Shown: positions 32,111 through 43,654, numbered from the stretch's first letter. The stretch: DNA of 64,000 nt from Cristatella mucedo (GCA_009760855.2 WPIO01000209.1:122001-186000); one strand, 5' to 3'. Numbers and translations are program-made. The notes: generated from the letters alone by a model not told the origin.

Positions 32111-32346
32111 TGCCGCATGTATTGACGAAATTCCCACATGAATGACAGCCAACGTTCATTCATTGAGCGGTGATAGAACAAACTTACTGGTTGTGGTCGC
32201 ATCAATTGGAAAGGTTAAAGCTCACAGTCGACTCTGCCCGACATAAGTCATTTTTAAACTGCACGTAATCTGTGCGTCCTATTCCAAGTAACCTTTCATT
32301 AAGACGACGAATATGCTCCACCGTCAGTCGGCTTAATTTTCAAATA

Positions 32347-32385
32347 GGTAATATTGCTGAAAACGGAGATGCCAAATTTTTTTTA
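32347..32385 (+). pseudogene. Possible decayed copy of the second death-domain-like exon start
   Basis: CAAATAG followed by GCTGAAAACGGAGATGCC resembles TATTTAG and GAATCGAAACGGAGATGG at 30103-30130. Short, so only suggestive, but it stands in the expected order after the first-exon copies. Confidence 0.3.
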
Positions 32386-32414
32386 GGAATTTAATTGTGC
32401 CTTTACATCGCATG

Positions 32415-32745
32415 CTCGCCAAGCCTGAAACTTGCTTCAGACTTACGTCTCATCTCCTGACTTGTCTTCCGTTATAGGAAACTAAAAACGCATCTTATTA
32501 TGAGTATTTAATGGGTCACAGTGATTCTTTCTTTAGGTGCTGATGGGTGACTGTATATGCTGCCACTAACCAAGCTGCATGTTGACTCTGTGCACGGCAC
32601 CTCTAACCACGTCTTGTTTATTCATGATGCTGACACTGACTAGTCAATCGTGGTTCCTATGCAGCAGCTGTACAGTTTCCAGAAGAGATTGCTTTCTCTG
32701 AGGGTGCTAGATAAATTGCGTCTATATTATTATCTTTATTAATAT
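32415..32745 (+). mobile_element. LINE family A, 3' fragment
   Basis: CTCATCTCCTGACTTGTCTT, GTGCTGATGGGTGACTGTAT, CAGAAGAGATTGCTTTCTCT and GAGGGTGCTAGATAAATTGC give the landmarks in order. Diverged. Confidence 0.8.
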
Positions 32746-33030
32746 TAGACGCCATAATAAACCTGGTCAGTGCTTACATTGTATCTCGCCTACAAACACA
32801 AGGCTCAACGTTCTTCTCTCATTTTAAAGAAAGAGGCTTACAACTTCAAATTCTTGTCTGAGCGTCTATGTCATTAATATCACACTGCTTACCGTAACTT
32901 AGATGACGCCTTTTCCAGTAGCTGTATATCTGAGACCGCCCCATCCGGGTTCTAATTTTATCAGTCCACGCATTTAGACAAGGTTGTTGGCGGAAATGCA
33001 GTATTTGTTCGAGAATCGCTTGGCTATACG

Positions 33031-33496
33031 ATGTGCAGCTTTTTGCATGGGCCATCGTTGGGATCAGCTGCAATTAGGTCTTCAGCAAAGAGAATGCCTC
33101 TCACTGTTCTGATATACCGACCTCCTTGTGGCCGTCTAAACTTTTTTATAGAAGAGTTTTCAGAGTTCCTCGCTGAAATAATTGTGCATGAAATACTGTT
33201 GCTGATTGCTAGAGACTTCAATATTCACCTTGAAAACCTCAGCAACAGGTCCGCTCATTTCTAGACTTTTGGAGAGTTTTTATTCGGTCCAAAAACATAC
33301 CACCCACGTCTGTGGCCATATTCTAAATCTCATGATCACTAAGGATGTACTCCCTACTGACCTTGTGATGCGCCCGCCGACCTTCTCGGATCATTGTTTG
33401 GTCTCGTTTACTGTTCGAGCTCACTTGTACGTGCCGGGTAATGTCGACCTTTTCAAGCGACATAACTTACAAAGCATTGAAATACAAAGAAATTGA
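33031..33496 (+). pseudogene. LINE family B APE-type endonuclease, broken
   Basis: Two overlapping frames carry endonuclease landmarks: VLIYRPPCGRLNFFIEEFSE, LLIARDFNIHLENLSN (the usual GDFN is RDFN here), then after a frameshift at about 33250 HILNLMITKDVLPTDL and FSDHCLVSFTV. These match the Y-R-P-P, G-D-x-N-x-H and S-D-H blocks of apurinic-endonuclease-like LINE nucleases, which nick the target DNA. Confidence 0.75.
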
Positions 33497-34259
33497 AAAC
33501 TGTTTGTGGTGCTGGTCGTCTTGATCTGCATTCATACTCGACCGGCAGCCTCGATAACCTGCCTGATGCAGTGAACATGCCGCTCAGGAGTGCTCTTGAC
33601 AAGCATGCTCCCGTTCATTCCATACGTGTAAAGAGTAGCGGAGATTCCTTCAATTTACAAAAACACTCATAAAGATGCGCCGGGTTAAGCTCAGGCTTGA
33701 ACGTCGTTTCAAGAAATTGGGGTCTGATGCAACTTCAAAGACTTCCTTCTAGTTTACACCAGGAAGCTTACAAAAGTCAGGGCTTTTTTTCACTAGAAAG
33801 CTGAATTCCTGCCAGTCAGACCTTAAACAGATTTATAAGACAGTAAGTAATATACTGGCCAATGCTGAGAGGTCTGAATTCGCAGATATTAAGGGCTCAG
33901 CCAAAATGTTTTCAGCCTTCTTACTGAAAAAATGGTGCCCATTCGTGCCTCCATAAAGCCCCCTCCGACTAAAGCAATTACGAAATCACAACCTGTGACC
34001 TTCGTTAAAAGATTTTCCGAGGTTTCGGAGAGCGAAGTGGCTAGTTTAATAAGGTATAGCAAAAAAAGCTAGTCTCTAGAAGACCCTATACAACCTTCTC
34101 TGTGGTGTTTAGTGGCAGACCAACTTAGCCCTGACATAACCGAGATTTTAATTGCCTCTTTGGTAAAGTGGTTAATCCCAATGTCATTGAAATTGGTATT
34201 CCTTAGACCTATACTTAAAAAAGCCTGGATTAGATAGAGAGGTCCTTGTAAACTATCAA

Positions 34260-34990
34260 CCAGTTTCCCTTCTTCCTTTCTTGTCAAAGATTCTTAAAGA
34301 AATTGTTGCTAAGCAGCTGGTTAAACGTATTGAAAAGAATGTAATGTCAGAAACTTTTCAATAAGGGTTCAAGAGGCAGCACTTTACTGAAACTGCTCTC
34401 CTACGTGCTAACGATGAAATTCTCCGTGGCAACGATGACGGGAATCTCACTTCCCTAGTCCTGCTAGATCTGTCTGCTGCCTTTGACACCATTGATCACG
34501 ATGTTCTAACTCAATTATTGACAACGATTGGTCTGGCAGACGAGGCACTGGCGTTGTTGATATCGTACTTGTCTGATCGTGTTCAATCCGTGTCGTGTGG
34601 GGGTCAGGTCTCACACGCGAGACGGGTCACCTGTGGAGTCCCTCAAGGGTCATTCCTCGGTCCCGTGGTGTTCTCCGATTTTACCCAACCTTTGGGAAAC
34701 GTGATTAAGGCCCATGGAATAATATTTAACTTTTATGCTGACGATACTCAGCTGCATTTGTCATTCAGACCGTCGGAATCTGCTGCAGCAACTAAGAAGC
34801 AAAATGCTTGCCTTGCCGATATTCAATCCTGGATTTCAGAGGACTTCTTAAAATTAAATGACATTAACAAAGAACTGCTGTTCCTTGGACACCCTAAGCG
34901 TGTGGCTGCATTTAAAGGTTTTGATCTTCTAATAGGTGATGCTGTTGTGTAACCATGACCACGTGCTGGAAAGTTAGGTGTCGTTTTCGA
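34260..34990 (+). pseudogene. LINE family B reverse transcriptase, broken
   Basis: Frames carry [40 protein letters not shown] and the catalytic [20 protein letters not shown], then FLKLNDINKELLFLGHPKRV. Stops (TAAGGG near 34363; TAA near 34950) and frame changes inactivate it. Confidence 0.8.
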
Positions 34991-35447
34991 CAACTGCCTA
35001 AATTTTAAAAGCTTCATTCAGAATACTGTTTCTACAGCTACCCATCACGTCCGATCCCTATTCAAGATTAGGAGCCACCTTAAACAGCGGCTTTCAAAAA
35101 AATTAACTAGCTCCTTAGTTCTGTCTCGGCTTGGTTATTGTAATTACCTTTTGGCTAGGCCAACAAAGAAACCAACTAGGCCACTGCAGCTGACAATGAA
35201 TATGGCTGCAAAGCGAGTCTTCAAGTCCCAGGAGATTAATCAATCGCGTGTCTCCTTTGCAGAAAGAGCTGGGATGGATGCCGATTGAGCAACGGATGTA
35301 GAGCAAAGTTCATAGGCTGACCCACAAGGCCTGCTATGGCTTGGCTCCTTCCTACCTAGCTGAACTGCTGCACCAGTTGCAGCCTCTTCGCGCACTCAGG
35401 TCTTGTGTGGACAATACATTAGCGGTTCCATTCCTCCGCTTAAGACC

Positions 35448-35857
35448 TTGTTTTTTTACCAATACCTCGTGCAAACCTCAAATCCTTTGGAGACCGTGCA
35501 TGTAGTTAGTATGCTCCCAAAGCCTGGAACTCCCTCCCGATTCGCTTGAGAACAACCCCAGATGAAATCACATTTAAAAAGAAATTAAAACGCACCTATT
35601 TAGGATAGCATTTAGACGGTCCCTGTGATTCGTCCTTCATGTGCTTATGCGTGCTGACACTTGGTATGCGGCCACTAACCAAGCTTGCATGCTGACCCTG
35701 AGCATGTCATCCCTAAACTTGTTAGTCACGCTGTCTATCAAGCATGATATTACTCACCATTCAATCGCGTTTCCATTTGCAGCGAATGTAAAGCACCTAG
35801 AAAGTGATTGAGTTGTCTATGAGGGCGCTTTATTTAGTGCATTATTATAATTGTTGA
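35448..35857 (+). mobile_element. LINE family A, 3' fragment nested in family B
   Basis: Begins ACCAATACCTCGTGCAAACC and ends TTTAGTGCATTATTATAATT. Family B reads CTTAAGAC before it and ACAGAAGCTGTATCTCTTCA after it, in the same orientation. About 10 bases of the host seem to be missing at the junction. Confidence 0.9.
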
Positions 35858-36180
35858 CAGAAGCTGTATCTCTTCATGTCCTAGACTGTGGAACTCGCTT
35901 CCACAATTATTACGCAACGACAATTATTCTCCAGCTGCCGACTCTGCCTCATCCTTTTCAGTGGTCCTGAGCTGCTACTTCCATGCCACTCACTACCTCA
36001 ACTGCTCTCCTGACTCCGCTGTGCTTTCCACTTCTCTTCGTTGTGTGAGACGAAGTATGCTTCTACCGAATGTGTACGGAAAGCCGCTTAGGCTGTACGT
36101 GGGCTATACGAAACTCCTCTGCGTAGCACCCACTTAGTCTTAATGGCTGTGTGAAGTTACAGATGGAGATACATTAAATT
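35858..36180 (+). mobile_element. LINE family B, 3' end of the split copy
   Basis: GACTGTGGAACTCGCTTCCA through GTTACAGATGGAGATACATT, then AAATTACATTG as a short tail. Confidence 0.9.
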
Positions 36181-37324
36181 ACATTGTTCTATTTTTTCTA
36201 GCGTTCACCGAATATTCACCAACCTGAAACAATTGTACTTGAAGGTTTATTTGCTTATGTTAAAGTAGCTTAACGGTCATTGTTTTCTTTGAAGCCTCCA
36301 ATCCCAAATTTTCGTAATAATTCTGGCTTTCTCACGCAGGTTTTGTGTGCGAATTCGCTCTGCTGTTCGTCTCAAGAGTCATTGGAAGAAAAAATACAGT
36401 TTGTCTGCGCGCTAAAAGTGTGAATGTGTCTCTTTAATGTAATCACGACGTCCCCCAACGTTGCCGCGCTTGAGCTGAAAATGAATCGATTTTTATTTCA
36501 GATCATTTACTCATTCTAGGTTAACTGTGTTAATATGTAACGTGCCCAGACAGAGATTGAATTCTACGAGGGTGCTATATCAAATTAATTACCATTCTTA
36601 CTGTGATAGTTTTTATTCTGATTATATCGAAGGCTGTGGTGCAACACTTTGCACAGTTTCTTTCAAATCTATGCTAAGACAGAGATTCAGTTTTTAAGAT
36701 CTTTGCCATCATTAAGTAACGGTTGATATTTTGAGATTTCCAGCTCAATACATATTGCTTCTTTGATTACAATTCAGACTAATACATTACTTCTTAGATT
36801 TTTCCCAGAACGATTAAACTAAACTAAGATATTAAAATATCAGATTCAATATCATTGTTGCGGTTTTTAAGACTCTCAAGAACTAATGCCCAAAACATGG
36901 TAATTGGTTTGTAGCTGCTAATTCACCCATGCAGAAGGGTACTTGAGAAAGGTTGATGTACAAAAATGCTGGAATGTTTAACACATTGGGAAATTTGCTG
37001 TGGTAAAGCTCAAATCACCACTGTGAACGTCCACCACCTATTTTTAAGAGTGCCTGTAGCGATATTCAAAGCATTCGGAGTGCCGTTCTCGGGCACAGAG
37101 CTGAAATGTATCTTTGTTGACGACAGTGATACAATTAAACTGTCTTCATCAGTGCAAACAGCTTGTGGGTTCTTCGTTCATCGTCGTACCACCATCGCTT
37201 GCCCAAGCCCCTACAAACCAACCCTAAAGGAGACTATACGATAATCCTAGAACGTTTGTGTGCACACCATCAGGTCATGGGGCAGATATCTTAAGTAGTC
37301 AGGAAATATAGAATAAGGCCAATA
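36181..37324. other. No firm features; one unexplained open frame
   Basis: A 92-codon + frame at 36966-37244 includes AIFKAFGVPFSGTELKCIFV and DDSDTIKLSSSVQTACGFFV. It looks protein-like (two spaced Cys, beta-strand pattern), and a possible phase 1 acceptor GCCTGTAG exists at 37060. I cannot assign it to a family. Confidence 0.25.
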
Positions 37325-37505
37325 ACATGAGTGATGGACCCTATTCCCACTGTCCTGCTCCTACGTCGCATTGATCTGCTGCTGCCATGCATAACTAACA
37401 TCATTAATATGTCATTAGCCTCAGGTCATGTCCCAGCACCTTTCAAAAAAGCTGTAGTCAGGCCACTTCTTAAGAAAGCAACACTGGACCAAGAGAACTT
37501 AAGCG
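37325..37505 (+). mobile_element. LINE family A, internal fragment without 3' end
   Basis: Encodes MDPIPTVLLLRRIDLLLPCI, TNIINMSLASGHVPAPFKKA and VVRPLLKKATLDQENLS, the start of the reverse transcriptase domain, then stops abruptly at 37505. Lacking the 3' end, it is a remnant after deletion rather than a simple 5' truncation. Sequence identity to the 8279 region is high. Confidence 0.85.
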
Positions 37506-37619
37506 CTCGTAAATTTAAAATTCAAAAAAAAAACTTTTTCACTTGCCAGAAACACGTTTACACTGGTGTGTTTACATCAGCTCACTAACCGGAAGTTACT
37601 GTTGTTCGGAAACAATATG

Positions 37620-37712
37620 TAAGTCATTTTTATTTGTATAGCGCCCCAACAGAACTTAATCAATATTCAGGCGCTTCACCTGTGCCACTATGCTCGAACC
37701 CACGACTAGACT
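37620..37712 (-). mobile_element. SINE type 1, truncated
   Basis: TTTGTATAGCGCCCCAACAG, TCAGGCGCTTCACCTGTGCC and GCTCGAACCCACGAC are the reverse complement of tail, hairpin and B box. The A-box part is absent. Confidence 0.65.
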
Positions 37713-38547
37713 ATCATTAGGGATAGTTTTCTGAGAAAGTACTGCCGCCAGGGCCATGGTACCTAAGATGTCCATTACCAAGCCACCAAATAAATCTCAG
37801 GACTGCTGATTCGGTCCTTGTGGTGGCCATGGGTAATTTGCTGGCGGTAGTCGCGGGCCGCTTAGCTGGTGACTTGGATTGAACTAGCGCGTCGTTCGCT
37901 GGGATTCAATCTGAAAATGCTGACTCAATTCAGTTCAAGGCTGATTATGTGATTTCGAGTTCTCAGTATTGCAGTTTTTAGGTTGAGATTTGTATTGGCG
38001 AACGCGGGTTAGACGCCCGGGCCCAGCTTGATCTGACTGCCAGCGTGTTATACAGCCGGCGGTATGGGAGGTACCGTGCCTACCCTCGGTATCATACGTC
38101 ATATCTCCGATAATAGTGATCCAATCAACTTGAAATTAGAAATTTATGATTTGTTTGCTTACACATCATTCCAACTGCTTGCGTCCACATTGTTCCTTAG
38201 CATAGAGACTCATTTTGATATAAATGGCTGCCGAGGTGTCGTGTAAAGTGCAAATGTCACATCTTTGTTAATAATGGTTGAGTCAATGTGAAAATTAATT
38301 TAGTTATATACTCCCTAACAAGTGATTCAAGTTGCACGTAAGTAAAACAACTGAAAGTTGACCGTGTGCATGCTTTAAATCATTGGTGTTCTTCAAGAGT
38401 GTTTTCCCAGCGCCTCACTAAAACTCTGAAAAATTCAACAGGATGGTCAATTTGCTACCCAGATACTTACAATTTGAAATATAAGCTGGCCTTAACTAGC
38501 TCGGGGCATTCCGAGTATCATCAAGATTGTTGGTGTAGTAAGTACAG

Positions 38548-38670
<123 letters not shown>

Positions 38671-38797
38671 TATCTACGTACAAATGTAGACCAAAGACCA
38701 TAAACTTCATGGTGCAGGTGCACGCAATGTTGATATGCAAAAGAAAATTCTTTTTTTACATATGGGGATCCGCTGAACAAATAAATATGCACCTTTT

Positions 38798-39078
38798 AAA
38801 TTTGAACCCTACTGCACATTTTGGCACGATTTATTGTGTGAAATACGCGAACTCGTCACCCTCCTCAGAAATTTGAATGAATTACTCTCACTACTTCAAA
38901 ATGAATGGCGGATAAACACATTGGAAGGATGTGAGGACATTTTCTGGCTAAATGCCAAAAAAGTTCCTCGCCGTTCTAAAACTTTTGAGTTGCTGCTTTC
39001 TGTATTCCGTTGCAACTGTGTGAACAATAAACTGCTTGTCCTAGACTCTTCAGTTACTATCAGCAGTACTGTGCGAGT
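38798..39078 (+). CDS. Coding-like ORF, possible death-fold (CARD-like) segment
   Basis: An open frame reads FEPYCTFWHDLLCEIRELVT, LLRNLNELLSLLQNEWRINT, LEGCEDIFWLNAKKVPRRSK, TFELLLSVFRCNCVNNKLLV and LDSSVTIS, then runs into a family B LINE end at 39079, which supplies its stop. The pattern L..L..LL.....N.LE..E.I......RR....LL..V.RC is reminiscent of a caspase-recruitment domain. No good acceptor was found, so it may be a truncated exon or pseudogene. It lies 8.5 kb from the death-domain-like exons on the same strand; a shared gene is conceivable but unproven. Confidence 0.33.
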
Positions 39079-40543
39079 GTATGTATCTCCGTCTGTAACT
39101 CCGCAAAGCTACAAATACTAAGTGGGTGTTAGGAAGGAGATTTTTGTATAGTGCACTTGCAGCTTAAACGGCTTTCGGTACTTATGCGGTAGCCAACACA
39201 CTTCGTCTCACGCAATGAAGAGAAAGTGGGAAGCATAGCTGAGTTAGAAAAGTAGTCGAAGTAGCGAGTAGAGTGGAAGTATCAGCTCAGGACGGCTGAG
39301 AAGGATGAGCCGTAGTCGGCAGTAAGAGAGTTGTTGTCGTTGCTTAATAATAGTTGAAGCGAGTTCCAAAGTCCAAGACCTGTAGAGCTAAAGCTTCTGT
39401 CGCTTTTCCGTTCGCTAAAGGTCTATAAGTGAAGGAATGGAACAGCTAATTTATTGTTGATACAGGACCCGAGGGCATGAAGAGTTTGAAACTGGTGCAG
39501 CAGTTTAGCTAGGCACTGGAGCCAAGCAGTGGCGGGCCCTGTGGGTCAGCATAAGAACTTTGCTCTGTATCCGTTAATCGACCGGCATCCATCCTAGCTC
39601 TTTTAGCAAAGGAGACATGTGGTCAAACCGCTAAGACCTGAAAACTAGCCTTGCAGCAAAATTCATAGCCAGCTCCATTGGCCTAGTCGCTTTCTTCGGT
39701 AGCCCAGCCAGAAGGGAATTACAATAATCAAGCCAAGACAGAACTAAGGAGCTGGTTGAATTTTTTTAAAGGCACTGTGGAACACAGCTTTTAATCTAAG
39801 ATAGGGATCGGACGAGATGGCCATGAAGCTTTCAAAATTTAGGCAGCTATGGAAAAGGACACCTAAATTTCGAGCACGTGGTGATGGTTGCATAAAGGCA
39901 TCCCCATTAGATGAACAAAGCCCTTTAATCCAGCCGCACGCTTTAGATGTCCTGTGAGCAGCAATTTGGTTTTATCACCATTTAGTTTCAAGAAGTTTTC
40001 CGATATCCATGATCGAATGTCGACAGGGAAAGTACTTAGTTTATCAGTTGCTGCAGCAGATTCCGACGGTTGGGATGACAAATAAAGCTGAGCATCGTCA
40101 GCATAAAAGTGATACACTCTTCCAAGGGCCTTAATCACTGCTCCCAGAGATTGAGTATAAATGGAGAGCTGCAAGAAACTTAGGGCGGACCCTTGAGGGA
40201 TTCCACAGGTGACCGGTGTCGTGTGTGAGATCTGACCCCCCCACACAACACGGATTTAACACGATCAGACGAGTAAGATTGAAACTACGCCAGTGCTACG
40301 TATGTCAGACCGATTGTGGTTCTCAATCATTCAAGTATAGCAGCGTGATCAATGGTGCCAAAGGCCGCTGAGAAATGCAGCAGACCTAAGGCAGAGAAAT
40401 TCACGTAATCTTCGCCACACAGAATATCATTGTTAACATGGATGAGAGGAGTTTCAGTGGAGTGCTGCATCCTGAACTCTGATTAAATTGTTTCTAACAT
40501 TTCAATCTTTTCAACATGTGCAACCGGCTGCTTGGCGACACTT
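39079..40543 (-). mobile_element. LINE family B, 5'-truncated, diverged
   Basis: From GTATCTCCGTCTGTAACTCC to GCCGGTTGCACATGTTGAAA read on the minus strand. Covers most of the reverse transcriptase and the full 3' part. Several frame breaks. Confidence 0.88.
39863..40246 (-). pseudogene. LINE family B reverse transcriptase core, fragment
   Basis: 127 codons with VTCGIPQGSALSFLQLSIYT, the catalytic YHFYADDAQLYLSSQPSESA and NFLKLNGDKTKLLLTGHLKR. Frameshifts lie on both sides. Confidence 0.8.
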
Positions 40544-40621
40544 TGGCTTTTACGATTTATCTCGTTCTATGCACCCATTAGGCTAAATAGTAGCATGTGA
40601 AGACTTTTTAGGCCGGCCCAG

Positions 40622-40644
40622 TATATATAAATAAATATATATAC

Positions 40645-40675
<31 letters not shown>

Positions 40676-40710
40676 CTGGGATATATATATATATATATAT
40701 TTATATATAT
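40622..40710. repeat. (TA)n microsatellite
   Basis: Interrupted TA repeats directly next to the 3' end of the family B copy at 40711. They may have grown from the element's AT-rich tail or the target site. Confidence 0.95.
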
Positions 40711-41639
40711 GTAATGTATCTCCGTCAGTAACTCCACAAAGTCATAAAGACCATGTGGGTGTTACGCAGGAGAGTTTTGTATAGCTCACTCACAGCCTAA
40801 GCGGCTTTCGGTACGCATTCCGTAGCCAACAGACTTCGTCTCACGCAACAAAGAGAAAGTGGGAAACATAGCAGAGTTAGGAGAGCAGTTGAGGTAGTGA
40901 GTAGCATAGAAGTAGCAGTTCAGGACCGCTGAAAAAGATGTGCCATAGTCGGCAGTTGGAGAATAGATGTCGTTGCGTAAGAACTGTGGAAGCGAGTTCC
41001 ACAGTCTAGGACCTGCAGAGCTAAAGCTTCTGTCGCCAACTGTCTCTAAGCAGAGGAATGGGACAGCTAATTTATTGTCCACACAGGACCTGAGGGCGCG
41101 AACAGGCTGAAACTGATGCAGCAGTTCAGCTAGGTACGAAGGAGCCAAGCCGTGGCAGGCCTTGTGGGTCAGCCTAAGAACTTTGCTCTGTATCCTTTGC
41201 TCAACCGGCAACCATCCTAGGTCTTTCAGCAAAGGAGACACGTGCTCAAACCACTGGGACTTGAAGACCAGCCTTGCAGCCATATTCATAGTCCGCTGTA
41301 GTGGCATAATAGCTTTCCTTGGCAGCCCAGCCAAAACGGAATTACAATAATCAAGCCGAGACAGAACAAAAGAGCTAGTTAAATTTTTTACAAGCCACTG
41401 TGGGAGACAGCTTCTAATCTTGGATAGGGATTGGATGCGATGGCTAGCTGTAGAGGCAGTCTTCTGAATGAAGCTTTTGAAATTGAGGCAGCTGTCGAAC
41501 ACGACACCTAGATTTCGAGCACGTGGTGAAGGTCGCACAATAGCATCACCTATTAGAACAGCAAAGCCTTTTAATCCAGCCACACGCTTAGGGTGTCCTA
41601 TGAGAAGCAGTTCAGTTTTATCGTCATTTAATTTCAGGA

Positions 41640-41643
<4 letters not shown>
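40711..41643 (-). mobile_element. LINE family B, youngest long copy
   Basis: Starts with GTAATGTATCTCCGTCAGTA and runs without frame breaks to the region coding FLKLNDDKTELLLIG, where it is truncated and abuts a (TG)n run. Confidence 0.93.
40786..41643 (-). CDS. LINE family B reverse transcriptase C-terminal ORF, intact
   Basis: 285 uninterrupted codons, starting at FLKLNDDKTELLLIGHPKRV just after the catalytic YADD block (missing here). It runs through SPRARNLGVVFDSCLNFKSF, LPQWLVKNLTSSFVLSRLDY, CNSVLAGLPRKAIMPLQRTM, LGWLPVEQRIQSKVLRLTHK and GDRSFSSAGPRLWNSLPQFL to a stop. These are the thumb/C-terminal blocks of L2/CR1-group polymerases. The apparent start methionine is an artefact of the truncation. 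Intactness plus near identity to 22737-23143 points to recent mobility of family B. Confidence 0.88.

Positions 41644-41701
<58 letters not shown>
41644..41701. repeat. (TG)29 microsatellite
   Basis: Perfect TG repeat abutting the 5' truncation point of the LINE. Confidence 0.97.
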
Positions 41702-41704
<3 letters not shown>

Positions 41705-42226
41705 TGTATGTACGTGTGATGTTTGGGCTGGCAGAGATGTATATACAGTCGTCCATCACCACTTAAAGCGGCTTCGATATTTGTGGCTTAACTCTATCAC
41801 TGTTTTTTCAAATAAATTCAATAAAAAGTTGATCGAGATGGTGACAATGATACAGTGCGTGCTCAGTTTTCCAAGATAATTAAACACCTCTGCATCATAA
41901 TTAAAACTAAAATTACTGTATGTAAGGGATGCTGGTCTATGTATTCGAGCACCCCGACTAATCCTCCGATATCAGGTGCAGCCTCATTGAGAGCAGTAAA
42001 CCTACCTCTTCTTTGCCGTGCAGTACATCTTTTCATCATCATCGAACAAATTGCACTACTTTACTAAGTTAGTGGTTGGGTATATAAATTGCGTGTGTAA
42101 TTAAATGTACACTAACAATAATAGGAAATTTTTGACATCAAATATGTATTTTTCTCCCTTACTTTGTCTAATATGTTAGGTAATACGGGTGTAATGGCGA
42201 CTAAACGAGTGTTATTTCATGTCCAG
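41702..42226. other. No recognised features
   Basis: No recognisable exon or repeat. The region would be intron if the exon at 42227 is real. Confidence 0.4.
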
Positions 42227-42328
42227 TGGGCTTTAATAATGTTAAAACCGAATTAAAGGGTCATGAACAGATCGTCTATGGTCTAGTCAAGAAAAGTTTT
42301 GATTTATACATAAAGAATCGTACATCGG
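42227..42328 (+). CDS. Candidate exon, unknown protein
   Basis: The acceptor is CATGTCCAG and the donor TCGG|GTAAGT is strong. 102 bases, phase 1 at both ends. It encodes GFNNVKTELKGHEQIVYGLV, KKSFDLYIKNRTS. Composition is protein-like. Pairs in phase with a second coding segment 230 bases downstream. Function unknown. Confidence 0.4.
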
Positions 42329-42555
42329 GTAAGTTAACCTACCAAGGCAGAGTATGCAACCGATTTAAATGCGATAAACAAGGGAAGACTGTATATGTAC
42401 ATATATATTTTAAATTTTTTAAAATTTTATTTGTGTGGAATCTGTGGAGGCAATTGCTTATGACAGGCTGCACTAGGTTCTCGTTACAGCCCAGCTTGTC
42501 TAGTACCAGCCCCACCCGAATGTTACCTTGCTGGATGATGATTTCAGCATTACAG

Positions 42556-42644
42556 CTTCAGTGCAGTCGATCAAGCAATTTGAGCTCGAGAGGTTGCAAA
42601 CTAAATATTTTGGTGGATTACTTCGCGTTTGGAATATAACATAA
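42556..42644 (+). CDS. Candidate terminal exon, unknown protein
   Basis: After the acceptor TTTCAGCATTACAG it restores a GCT codon with the exon at 42227 and reads SVQSIKQFELERLQTKYFGG, LLRVWNIT, then TAA. The same frame is open upstream from 42510 (PHPNVTLLDDDFSITA), so the true exon may be longer and start in phase 0 after TAGTACCAG. No domain recognised. Confidence 0.4.
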
Positions 42645-43654
42645 ATTTAAAGGAATTTCATTTATATGTAAATTTAATTTAAGGCAATTTGCTTACGCCT
42701 GTGATTGAAATGAGAATAATGAGCTCCACAGCAGTGTGACATTTTTGTTCGCGGCAATGTCATGTTGAAATTTTCTAGTACAAGGATACTGAAAGAAAGC
42801 TGCATTGTGCAAATGCTAGATTTAGGTTTGATGACGTTATGAGCAATTGAACTCAGCCAGGTTAGTCAGTACTAAGGCTGTAGCTAAAAGCTCAAGGTAA
42901 GGAACTAATAAGTAATCTTCGACTTTACAACGCTCACTAGTCACGATACAAAACTCTGCTAGCTAGAGATAATAACGATTAGGTGAATAAGTGACATAAG
43001 ATGCTAAAATGATTATATTGCTGCTGAGAGTTTCAGAAATAATTAAGAAAATCCTGCTTCTGCCCTGAAGTCTCAGCACGTCTATGTCAATAGGAATTGG
43101 ATTAAAAGAATAGAGCAACCTATTTTACAGCTTTGGGTAGACTGCAAAAGAAGAGAGCATCAGTGTCTCAAACGAATGCATTTGATAATACTGACTTACG
43201 TTCTGAGCAAAAATAGCCACCAATCCTAAGTCAAGAAGTGCAGCACTTCCGTTATAGCGAAGACATATGCACACGATTAGCAGCACTGGTAACAAGATAA
43301 CCAACTTAAATGATCAATAATATGATTAAAGACGAAAGTTTAAATGGATATTATCTAATCATGATTGAAATAAATGTACTTCTATATTAAAAAATTCTAG
43401 AATAGCAAGCAAGAAGTTATTTAGAACCCAAAAACTTTAGCTTCTAAAGTCAATGAAAGACCACCCTCAATCATTCGAAAAGACCGTCATCCTGAGTGAG
43501 TCTCCCTACCTTTTAGCATATTGGGCCATATCCTAATCACTACTCAATCATATCCGTCATTTTGTTTCAGACGTGTCACTTACTTTGTGAGACGATATTC
43601 AGATTGCTGACGCACGATTTATTAAATGCTTATATCGTCGTTGCAAGGACACAC
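42645..43654. other. No recognised features
   Basis: AT-rich sequence. No exon or element recognised. Confidence 0.4.

Larger units (their letters stand above)
32850..35447 (+). mobile_element. LINE family B, most complete copy (first part)
   Basis: Runs from the endonuclease region (about 32850) through reverse transcriptase to CGCTTAAGAC, where a family A element is inserted; it resumes at 35858. Together about 2.9 kb of family B. Many frameshifts and stops show that it is old. It is the only copy here showing the family B endonuclease. Confidence 0.85.
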
